Translations under genes and position numbers: made by a program | Shown: piece by piece, positions 11,935-21,519 of the stretch | Numbering within the stretch: position 1 is the stretch's first letter | Layout: the number at the start of each line of letters is the position of its first letter | The notes under the pieces: model-generated | What the model was told of the DNA's origin: nothing | Seen by the model: the letters and a program-made list of their open reading frames with translations, nothing else | Databases searched by the model: none | Assembly (NCBI RefSeq): GCF_019703515.2 | Contig: NC_059362.1 | Location: forward strand, 28,994,326-29,058,325 | Direction: 5' to 3' | Source of the DNA: Myxocyprinus asiaticus | Taxonomy: Eukaryota; Chordata; Actinopteri; Cypriniformes; Catostomidae | DNA length: 64,000 nt

Positions 11935-14090
11935 ACCCTTTTTGTCAAATTCCATGAATATCTCTTCACGGTCTGCTAGCTGTTCGTTCTGTGTGTGCGC
12001 TGAAAACAAATCTGGTGTTTGTACACAGCCCTAGCTCTGCAAATGGGTAAATAAACAAAGTGGATCAGACCGATCCACACAACACTATTGCGCGTGCATG
12101 AATTTGGGGGGCGGAGTTTCTGAAGGAGCACTGAAGGGATGGGTGTGGTGTTTGGCTGTTAAATTCAAATATCTTTGGAATATCTTTGCTTTAAACCATG
12201 GCACCATGGCAGACCCTTCCAGAACACTGGTGCATGACCTGGTCACGTATCTGCCTTAGTTGCTTGGATATTATTGTGGGGGATCCACCAATGGTGATCC
12301 TGAGGTTTGTGTGTTAGCCAGTGCCATGTATCACAAAAAAGCTGAACAAATTCTGGATTCCAGGAATGGTTTTAGTTTGACAAAACTCACCAAATCCAAT
12401 CAGGCTCATTAGGGTTAAGTGGTATCAAGATTGATCCCAAGGTTATGATTAGTTCACCTGCAAGCGAACAGCCAGTCGTGTGCAAGAGAGCGCTAGTCAC
12501 ATCTCGTGAGAGAGTCAGCGAGATTTACTTCTCCGCTGAAGATGTTTATGAAAATTATGATAAATTATAAGAATTTAAACAGAATTTATAATTTTATTTT
12601 AAACAAAATATGATCAATCAAAACACATTTACACAACATGAATAATCACTATGAAATCATTAATAATTATAATACATTCACGCAGCACAGAGGATCACTA
12701 GTAAATGATGAAGAATTTAAAGGCATTTACACGCAAGAAGAAACATTGCTGCTGCTGCTGCTAGAGCACGAAAAAAATCTGAATGTGATGAAAATATTAT
12801 AATAGGTAATCGATGTGAAAGTAACTTTATATAGGTCCACAACAATAACATTCAGGCTTGTAATTTAAAAATAAAAAAGTTTAATATCTTGATTTGAAAT
12901 GTAAAAAATTTAAATTAAAAGCTTTAGTATTAATTTAAATTACTAACTTAATATAATTTAAAACTATTAGACATTAATACACTATCGAATAATACAAATG
13001 TAAGCAATTGGAAAATGAGTAGCATATTGTGGAGTGATTAAGTTTTTATATTTTAAAGTAATTTGATCATTATTGATATTGTATTAAAATCTTACTTGAA
13101 ATTATATAATTATTTTAGGTTTATTTATTCATACTCTATTTTATGGCCAGTGTGGGAAAATGATTGGGAAAGAATTTAAGTGTCTTTAAACAAATGCAAG
13201 ACTGCCAACAATATATTTCTTGCAATAAATAATGATCATAAATGGCTTATTTTTTGCACATTTCTAAAAATGTCTTGTTGAAGTGCACTTTGAATTGGAG
13301 TGAGTGATACTGGGGGGAGTGACTGTCACTTTCCTCACAGCTGATTGGTCCAGTATCTGGACAAGATCTCTGATCAGGAACATAACCTGCCCTGGAACTG
13401 GTTAGCCGATTCGCGTATGTTACTATAGCGAGGAACCCTGATGAAAACCTGTCCACCATACTGGTACCACGAATTCAGATTCGCTTAAACTAAGTTTACT
13501 TTATCTAGCTAGCTGCTTAATTCTGCTTTGTGACATAGGCCAAAGGTGTCTTATCTCAGCAAGCCTGTTCTTTTTCGACAGACCTCTTGGCAATGTGGTC
13601 TTGTGATTTTCTCTCTCTTCCAATAGAAAGAAGGGAATAAATAAATATAAAATAAAAAGTAAATAAATAAAACAAAGGAGGGTAATTAGAGAAAAAGTAA
13701 TAGTAATAATAAAATATGATGATGATGACAACAATAATGGCAACAACAATAACAGCAATAGAAGAATAGGTAGAAAATGAGATAAAAAATGATATTTTTG
13801 TATATTAGATGTAGATAAAGATAAAGAAGTGAGGTAATAATATAATATAATATAATATAATATAATATAATATAATATAATATAATATAATATAATACAT
13901 GATGTATAATATAAATATATAATAGTGCTTTAACATTTCCTAAACTTGATATTTTTTTAAAATAAATTAATATTCAGACAATATTCCAGTACAAATGTAT
14001 GCATACTTGTTTCATTCAAAATAAATATATGTGATCATTGCAAGGCATTAAATCACTGATCAAGGTATGTTGGTGTTTAGAAAGGAAGTT
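11935..14090. other. About 2.1 kb of unassigned DNA inside the L1 3' region
   Basis: L1 C-terminal coding is readable down to about 14100 and again at about 11925-11870 (on minus, WIKMTYSTFDRLSKTAQNH). The DNA between does not read as L1 and includes a pentanucleotide repeat. It is probably a further insertion, but I could not find clean ends or a target duplication. Confidence 0.45.
13832..13897. repeat. (TAATA)n pentanucleotide microsatellite
   Basis: About a dozen tandem TATAA/TAATA units with few interruptions. Confidence 0.95.
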
Positions 14091-14099
14091 ATGGAGCTA

Positions 14100-14477
14100 A
14101 ATAATTGTTTAAATTTGGGTTATTTGTGTTTGAATATGGCTGCCTGTTTTTCTTTGTTGATATGGTCTGTTAATAATTGTAGCCATTGTGTAATGGAGAT
14201 TTTAGTTTTAGTTTTCCAGTTGATCAAAATTGTTTTCTTGGCAATAGCTATAGACAGATGTAGGGGGGTAGGGTGTTATGGGGGTTATTTGTGCCTTATC
14301 ACCTATAAGACATAATGATGGAATTGCAGGAATTTCACAGTTAAAATAAACAGATAATTTAGCAGTGACTTCTATACAAAACTTGGCAACAGATGGGGAA
14401 GACCAGAGGGCATGAAAGTAGTCATCTTGGGTACTGAGATCACAGTGCACGCATTTGTTTGAGTCTGCCATTCCCAT
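14100..14477 (-). pseudogene. L1 ORF2 C-terminal region fragment
   Basis: Minus-strand frame with KCVHCDLSTQDDYFHALWSS (cysteine motif and the F-HALW signature of L1-type C-termini), followed near 14230-14130 by AKKTILINWKTKTK, a typical continuation. It is broken by stops and frame changes. Confidence 0.75.
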
Positions 14478-15744
14478 TTTAAAAATGTTGTGTTCTATGT
14501 ATTATTTTAGATTAGATTAGTTGTATGTTAGTATTTCTGCTTAAACTGAATGTGTTTATGCAAATTTTTTTCCAGAAATTAATATCTGTGGTTATGTTGA
14601 GGTCTTTCTCCCATTGTTTTACTGGTATTGAATATGTTGTGTCTGTAGATATTAATAAAGTGTATAGTTTGGCCAATAATTGTTTTTAGTTACTGATTTT
14701 TTTATTTATTTTCTCAATGAGTGGTGGTGGTTTGGGGTAATTGTTACCGATGTTAGTTTTGATAGCACTTTAAATTTGTAGATAGTAAAAATATTGATCT
14801 TTGCTTAGATTATATTTCTGTATCAGCTCTAGAAATTTGATGAAATTGCTGTCTATGGAAAGATGATGTAGATGTGTGATGCTAATTTCTTTCCATCTTT
14901 CATTAACAAGTGGAGATTTATCAATGATGAAATCAGGATTATGTCATATAGGAGAGAGGGAATTTGGTGTTAAATGATTATAAGTTATTTTATTCACGTT
15001 CCACCAGGCAAGTAATGTTGTGCGAATTAGTGTTATTGTATAAATCATGATGCTTAATTGTATTGGTAATGAAGGGTATAAGTCAGAGAGTGAAATTTTT
15101 TTGCATTCAGTCTGTTCCAGTTGTAACCATTGGTTGTGGAGTATATTGCCATTTATCCATTTGCAAAGATATTATAACTGTACAGCTAGATGGTAATAAT
15201 TAAAGCTGGGTGCCCCTAAACCTTCCGTATTCTTGCTTTTCTGCAGTGTGATGATACTTATTCTAGGGTTCTTATTTTTCCAGTAAAATTTATTTATCTT
15301 GCTATTTAATATGTGAAACCATTTTTAGTGGGTTGTATCGTAATACACTATTTGGTAATACAGACATTTTTACTGTAATGTTTCATCCTATCGGTGAGAG
15401 TGGTAGATACATCCAGCGATTTAAGTCGTTTTCAATTGTCTTTAGCAGTGGAGTGAAGTTAAGATTAAATAAATCCTATCGGTGGGGGAAGATGTGTATT
15501 CCTAAGTAGGTGATATTGCCAATGAGATTTTATGGGTGGTCTTATTTAATGAAAAGCCAGTGATATTATTACTTTGTTTTATGGCAGCTGATAAGTGCTC
15601 TTTGAATAACACAAAAAGCAGAAGAGAGAGTGGGCATCCTTGTCCGGTCCCTCGTTGCAACTGAAATGATGGTGATATGATGTCATTAGTGATAACTGAA
15701 GCCTTTGGTGTACTATATAATGTTCTGATTCAGTGGATGAATGA

Positions 15745-16237
15745 TTAGCTGAAACCAAATTTTTGTAATGTGGTAAAGAGAAAGTACCAATTTACTTTGT
15801 CGAAAGCTTTTTCAGCGTCCAGTGATACAACAATTGTTGTATTTTGTGATTTACTGATATTCATGATATTAAGTAAGCGGTGCATGTTGTTTGATGAGTG
15901 ACGTCCCTTAATAAAACCTGTTTGATCTGGGTGAATGATACATGAGATGACGGTTTCTAGATTTGTAGCTAGAGGTTTGCTGATTATTTTTATGTCTGTG
16001 TTAATAAGAGATAGCAGCCTATAACTTGTGCATAATGATGGGTCCTTATTTGGTTTAAGTAGAACAGAGATTAATGCGGTGTTCATGTAGTGTGGGATAG
16101 ATGAACTGTTTTTAATTTCTGCTATCATGCTTAATAGTGGTGAAATAGTTGACCAAAATGTTTATAAAATTCTGGGGGGTAACAGTCTAGACCTGGAGCT
16201 TTATCGTTTGATAGAGAGAAGAGGGCTTTCCTGTATT
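15745..16237 (-). pseudogene. L1 ORF2 reverse transcriptase fragment
   Basis: The frame 16128-15745 contains SLDAEKAFDKVNW (RT motif A with catalytic Asp), preceded by DQTGFIKGRHSSNN and YRLLSLINTDIKI. Just upstream (16237-16190) SNDKAPGLDC is read in another frame. Sequence ends abruptly against the Tc1 fragment at 16238, and about 140 codons between the endonuclease and this point are missing compared with intact L1 ORF2. Confidence 0.85.
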
Positions 16238-17310
16238 CGTCGGGGCCTTTGCTGGCCATGGTAGAACACTGACATTCCTGTCTTGCAAGAAATCATGCAC
16301 AGAACAAGCATTATGGCTGGTGGCATTGTCATGCTGGAGGGTCATGTCAAGATGAGCCTGCAGGAAGGGTACCACATCAGGTACAATGCCCTGTAACACA
16401 CAGCATTGAGATTGCCTGCAATGACAACAAGCTCAGTCCGATGATGCTGTGACACACTGCCCCAGACCATGACGGACCCTCCACCTCCAAATCGATCCCG
16501 CTCCAGAGTACAGGCCTCGGTGTAACGCTCATTCCTTCGACGATAAACACGAGTCCCACCATCACCCCTGGTGAGACAAAACTACGACTTGTCAGTGAAG
16601 AGCACTTTTTGCCAGTCCAGTCTGGTCCAGTGAAGCTGGGTTTGTGCCCATAGGCAACATTGTTGCCGGTGATGTCTGGTATGGACCTGCCTTACAACAG
16701 GCCTACAAACCCTCAGTCCAGCCTCTCTCAGCCTATTGCGGACAGTCTGAGCACTGTGGAGGGATTGTGCATTCCTGGTGTAACTCGGGCATTTCTTGTT
16801 GCCATCATGTACCTGTCCCGCAGGTGTGATATTCGGATGTACCGATCCTGTGCAGGTGTTGTTACACGTGGTCTGCCACTGCGAGGATGATCAGCTGTCC
16901 TTCCTGTCAACCTGTAGCACTGTCTTAGGCGTCTTACAGTATGGACATTGCAATTTATTGCCCTGGCCACAATTGCAGTCCTCATGCCTTTATGCAGCAT
17001 GCCTAAGGCACGTTCACGCAGATGAGCTGGGACCCTGGGCATCTTTCTTTTGGTGTTTTTCAGAGTCAGTAGAAAGGTCTCTTTAGTGTCCTAAGTTATT
17101 ATAACTGTGACCTTAATTGTCAACCGTCTGTAAGCTGTTAGTGTCTTAACGACCGTTGCACAGGTGCATGTTCATTAATTGTTTATGGTTCATTGAACAA
17201 GCATGGAAAACCCTTTACAATAATGATCTGTAAAGTTATTTGTATTTTTACAAAATGATCTTGAAAATACAGTGTCCTGAAAAAGGGACATTTCTTTTTT
17301 GCTGAGTTTA
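16238..17310 (-). mobile_element. Tc1-like transposon fragment within the L1, 3' end deleted
   Basis: On the minus strand the 5' terminal sequence reads AACTCAGCAAAAAAGAAATG then CCCTTTTTCAGG at about 17310-17270. Transposase coding follows. The copy stops inside the DDE domain (after LPWPAKAP) without a right inverted repeat, joining directly to L1 RT sequence. Confidence 0.8.
16239..17042 (-). pseudogene. Tc1-like transposase, frameshifted and C-truncated
   Basis: The frame 17042-16728 begins MPRVPAHLRERALGMLHKGM, with the helix-turn-helix region and the SGRPRVTTPAQDRYI linker. Further pieces at 16565-16377 and 16399-16239 include HDNATSHNA, the second catalytic Asp context. The catalytic Glu motif (NPIEH type) is absent because the copy ends first. 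Confidence 0.85.
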
Positions 17311-17466
17311 TATGGAGAATGATATTATCTTCCCTCTCATTACTGCCTTTGCTGTCTCCCAGAGTGTTGCTGTGGATATGTCACTCTCTTTTAAATACTC
17401 ATTGAATTCTTGCTCTTGAAGTAATGATGTATTCAAACACCATCTGTCTGTGGTTTTTCTGTTATT

Positions 17467-17880
17467 TTATTGTGAGGGTAATTGGTGCATGATTCGAGAT
17501 GATAATGGTACAATTGTGGTGTGTGATATATTTGAGATAACGGAGTTATTGTTCAGGAATAAATCAATACATGAATGTGTTTTATGAACAGATGAGAAGT
17601 ATGTGTATTCTCTTGTTGTACGATTTTTATGCCTCCAACTATCGCCAAGGACAAGGTCTGTCATATACTGATTTGAGTTATTAGATTTGTCTAGTACTGG
17701 TTTGACAACTGTGTTTTAGTCTCCTCCTATGATTAACTGATTACGAGAAGTTGGATAATAGCGAGAAAAAATTGTGGAAGAAGTTTTCATCATCTATGTT
17801 TGGTCCATAAATATTAGCAATTGTAATATCTTTATTGTTAATGGTAACATTAATAATAATATACCGTGTCAGCTATTGTT
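17467..17880 (-). pseudogene. L1 ORF2 endonuclease domain fragment
   Basis: The minus-strand frame 17664-17467 gives DSWRHKNRTTREYTYFSS and the SCIDLFLNN block, hallmarks of the apurinic-like endonuclease of L1 ORF2. Upstream to about 17880 degraded text reads as the preceding part (IIGGD, NIYGPN-like). The element is truncated here at its 5' end. Confidence 0.75.
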
Positions 17881-17920
17881 TTATTCATGATAATTGGTAA
17901 AGTGGCTACTCCTCTCTTCT

Positions 17921-18720
17921 GCAAAGAGCATTTGTAGTTTCATTTAAATCAAGTGAAGTTAAATGATTAGTGGAGGGAAGGGATGCAGAGACTATGGAAG
18001 AGAGAGCGAAGGTTGCAGCAGAAGGAGACCTTAGGTGGAGTGAGAAGTAAAGAAGAAAGGAGAGTGAGAGAAAACTGGATGAAGAAATGTTCAGAGATAT
18101 GTAGAGGAGTATCAAGGGGATTGGTGGTGATACAATTACATGTAAGGATGAGATCTAGCTGTTTCCTTGCTCTGTGAGTTGCAGGTATGTCCAATCTTGT
18201 AAGGTCAAATGAGGTCAGAAGAGCTAGAAAGTTAGCTGCTTGAGGTTTTTCCAGGTGGATGTTAAAGTCCCCAAGGAACACCAGCGGAATGCCATCCTCA
18301 GGGAATGAGGACAGCAATACATCTAGCTCTTCAGTAAAGTTGCCTAGTTTACCTGGGGGACGATAGATGACCAAAAAGTGAATATTAGCTGGATTAGCGG
18401 CAGTAATGGCATGATTTTCAAAAGTTGTGTTATTGCAGAGAGATGAGAGCGGAGTGAATTTCCATAAGTTGGAAATGAGCAAACCAGTTCCCCCACCCCG
18501 CCCAGTTAGACGAGGGTTGTGGGTGAAAGTGAAGTCAGTAGAGAGAGCTGAGGGAGTTGCAGTGTTGTTTGTGCAGATCCATGTCTCAGTCAGAGCCAAA
18601 ACACTGAGATTTGACTGATTGGAAAAGGCCGGAATGAAGTCAGCTTTGTTGACTGCTGACTGGCAGTTCCACAGTCCAACAGAGATGGAGAGGGGCTATG
18701 GAGAGGCAGTGCTAAATTAC
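17921..18720 (-). mobile_element. L2-type LINE, 5' segment
   Basis: Upstream half of the L2-type element whose RT half lies at 9500-11341. It ends with the duplicated target GCAAAGAGCATTT at 17921-17933 created by the L1 insertion. Its 5' UTR probably extends to about 19560. Confidence 0.85.
17967..18599 (-). pseudogene. L2-type LINE endonuclease domain
   Basis: A 210-codon frame with MALTETWICTNN, the GRGGGTGLLIS loop, VIYRPPG, FLGDFNIHLEKP (catalytic Asp/Asn), a degraded DLILTCN block and LHISEH in place of the usual SDH. These are apurinic/apyrimidinic-type endonuclease motifs that nick the target in LINE insertion. The last catalytic motif appears changed from D-H to E-H. It is separated from its RT by the nested L1, so it cannot make a full protein. 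Confidence 0.85.
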
Positions 18721-18939
18721 CTTAGGTGCTCTGGAGTGTGTAGTCTATAGCGTGTGCATGTAGATTTTCGCCTACATAAAACAACAGGAATGTATTGAAA
18801 ACACATAATATAAATATAATAAAGAAATAGAAGAACTATGTGGAAAAGGAAGAGAGAGGGGGGAAAAAGCTTAGCGTAGTGGCTGGTGCCTTGCCGGTGT
18901 CCTTGCTCAGTGCACTCGCGCAGATAGACTTGCAGGTCT

Positions 18940-18985
18940 TCACCCGAGATAGGTCTTTACCCGAGATAGGTCTTTACCCGAGGGT
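18940..18985. repeat. Short tandem repeat, about 18-bp unit
   Basis: CCCGAGATAGGTCTTTA occurs twice in a row, followed by a partial third unit (CCCGAGGGTT). It lies in the presumed L2 5' UTR. Confidence 0.85.
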
Positions 18986-19052
18986 TGCACACGAGGGCTG
19001 CCGCTTCCGCCACAGTTCTCTCACTACTTAAGAACTAATTGCTAATTGCTGT

Positions 19053-19557
19053 CCAGCCCACAAATTAGCAATTCAAAGTCAAAAAGTGACAAATGCCTGA
19101 AACTTCAGCTAAATTGCCCTAAATTATTCACTAATAGTCAAAGATTTACCTTAATTGTCACTGACGTGCAGTCAAATCTCCTGGCTAACACAGCTACCAA
19201 GTCCAATGTCATAATAAGAACATAGCTAACAAAACTACAGTTGTTGTTGTTTTCCTCTGAAAGACCAAGTGCTTGTCCTGTCAGGTGAACAGCAATGTGC
19301 CTGCTATATATCTCAACAAAATGCTGAATCCAGCCCACAAATTAGCAGCTCAAAGTCAAAAAGTGACAAATGCCTGAAACTTCAGCTGGATTGCCCTAAA
19401 ATATTAACTAATATTCAAAAATTAACCTTAATTGTCACTGAATTGCAATCAAATCTCCTGGCTAACACAGCTACCAAGTCCAATTTCACAATAAGAACAC
19501 AGCTAACAAAACTACAGTTGTTGTTTAACTCTGACAGACAGAGTGCTTGTCCTAAAC
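19053..19557. repeat. Two tandem copies of a 277-bp unit
   Basis: CCAGCCCACAAATTAGCA occurs at 19053 and 19330, and the following 230 bases match closely in both (for example CTCCTGGCTAACACAGCTAC and CTACAGTTGTTG). By position they could be 5' UTR monomers of the L2-type LINE, but that is inference. Confidence 0.85.
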
Positions 19558-19560
19558 TAT

Positions 19561-20996
19561 AGTATTTTATTTTATTTTTTTAAACAAACAAATCAAAATT
19601 CCAACTTAGCTTGACAGCTAGTGATCACCATGCATTTTCGTTGTATGGCAATAAGCAATTTTGATAAAAGCTCCTCTTGTGTTTCACAGGAAAGAACAAA
19701 TACTCGTCCATAATAAAACTTATGAAAACTCTTAAATCCCCTTACTGCACATGCAAAAAACTGCTGAATGGTCAATTGTCCCTGTGTTCTGTTGCCGGAC
19801 TGCTGTCGCATTTTAAGGAATGCAATGTAAGGTTGTACATAGTAACATTTATCTTTAACATCGCTATCAAAGTGAATATCAGGCACAACAATGCCACAGC
19901 AACATGGGCCACCATACTGATTGTTTTGGGTTGGTCCATGACAACAAATATGTCATCAAAATATTCAATCACTAAATTAGTTTTAAATTGTTACTCGTAC
20001 CTTCTTTCTGGTAGACATATTTTTTTGTTAGGTGCATGCAAAATCCATTTGGCTCAAAAATCTGAGGGAGCATGTCATACTTCTGATTTATACTTGTCCA
20101 GAAAAAAAGAGTTTGCAGTGTATTTAGAATTAAACAAGTGTGCAGTGTGATTGCAAATATGGAAAAAAAGAAAATTTATAAGAAAAATATTGCGTGTAAA
20201 GTTTTTTTTTAAAGGTTTATCACTATAATTGATTTAACTTGTAAAGTTTTGTACAGAGTAGGCTATCTGCTGATCAGTGTTGTGCAATACACCTCCAAGC
20301 TTACTGTGTTCGAGGAACTAGTAAGTGAAATCTGACCCAGTTTAAAGAGATGCAGTTCACTTTAGGAGGTAGGCTACATGGGTGTCATAACAGAGTCCTC
20401 ATACTGTTTTTCATGTTATGGAAACCAGGTATACAAAGAAGTTTTCTGTTCTGTCAGACCAGAATGAATATGTTCACTTATGACTTGAGTTACTCCTCAG
20501 GCAGCAAGGGTGACTGAGAGTGGCAGTCGCTGCACATGAGTAATGTTCTTGTCAGGCTAAGAGAATGCTTCTCAGCTGTCCATCAGCTCACAACTGTTTA
20601 AATGGAGCTTGTGATAGTTTCACAGAGCAAGCATATGTTGTCACAGCCTCTCCCAATGTTTCCGGGGCTTGGAACTAAAATGGAAAAGCAAACACCTCTA
20701 GGTGTAATATCCCCTCTCATGCGATGTCAAGTGGAGAGATTACTAGGCCATACTGGGATGTATGCATATGTCAGGGGAGCCTGATATTTCACACATCTGT
20801 GAGGGCAGTGTGTGGTTGTAAAGGTAACAACATGCTCTTACTGAAGCTTCAGTCTTCCTTTCAATGCTCAGCAAATATTTTGTCCTAACAGTCCATCATC
20901 CCATGTGTTCAAACACTTGGAGAGACATATGTTTTGCTCTTTAGGTATTTTTACCAAATTTCCCTAAATGTATTTTCCCCAAATTATATTTTCCTA
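19561..20996. other. Intergenic, unassigned
   Basis: No recognisable gene. Two overlapping minus-strand frames (19593-19886 and 19772-19972) have near-normal composition, one with a hydrophobic stretch (VAHVAVALLCLIFTLIAMLK). They lie in different frames with no start, splice or family evidence. Confidence 0.5.
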
Positions 20997-20998
20997 TA

Positions 20999-21515
20999 CA
21001 CTCACTGAGCACTTTATAAAGAAGCACTATGGTCCTAATAAAGTGCCAGACGTGGTCTTCTGCTGTTGTAGCCCATCCGCCTCAAGGTTCGACATGTTGT
21101 GCATTCTGAGATGCTATGAGTGGTTATCTGAGTTACCGCAGCATTTCAGTCAGCTCAAACCTGTCTGGCCATTCTCCACTGACCTCTCTCATCAACAAGG
21201 CGTTTCCGTCCACAGAACTGCCTCTCACTGGATATTTTTTGTTCTGAGTAAACTCTAGAGAATGTTGTGCGTGAAAATCAGCAGTTACAGAAATACTCAA
21301 ACCAGCCAGTCTGGCACCAACAATCATGCAACAGTCAAAATCACTGAGATCAAATTTTTTCCCTATTCTGATGGTTGATGTGAACATTAACTGAAGCTCC
21401 TGTCCTATATCTGCATGATTTTTATGCATTGCATTGCTGCCACATGATTGGCTGATTAGATAATCGCATGAATACGTTTGTGTAGAGGTGTTCCTAATAA
21501 AATGCTCAGTGAGTG
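20999..21515 (-). mobile_element. Tc1-derived non-autonomous element, copy 1
   Basis: Ends CACTCACTGAGCACTTTA (left) and GCTCAGTGAGTG (right) are inverted and flanked by TA. The minus-strand interior keeps a remnant of a Tc1 transposase N-terminus (KKFDLSDFD then IVGARLAGLSISVTADF). Two other copies occur at 41393 and 59571. Confidence 0.85.
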
Positions 21516-21519
21516 TATA

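Larger units (their letters stand above)
11342..17920 (-). mobile_element. 5'-truncated L1-type LINE inserted in the L2 element
   Basis: Read on the minus strand it begins inside the endonuclease domain (17880-17467), continues with RT (16237-15745) and C-terminal ORF2 (14477-about 14100, then about 11925-11870), and ends in a poly-A (T run on plus at 11341-11348). It is bounded by direct repeats GCAAAGAGCATTT at 11329-11341 and 17921-17933, a 13-bp target duplication as expected for L1. The target was L2 coding sequence. It was later interrupted by a Tc1 fragment and probably by about 2 kb of other DNA. Confidence 0.85.
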
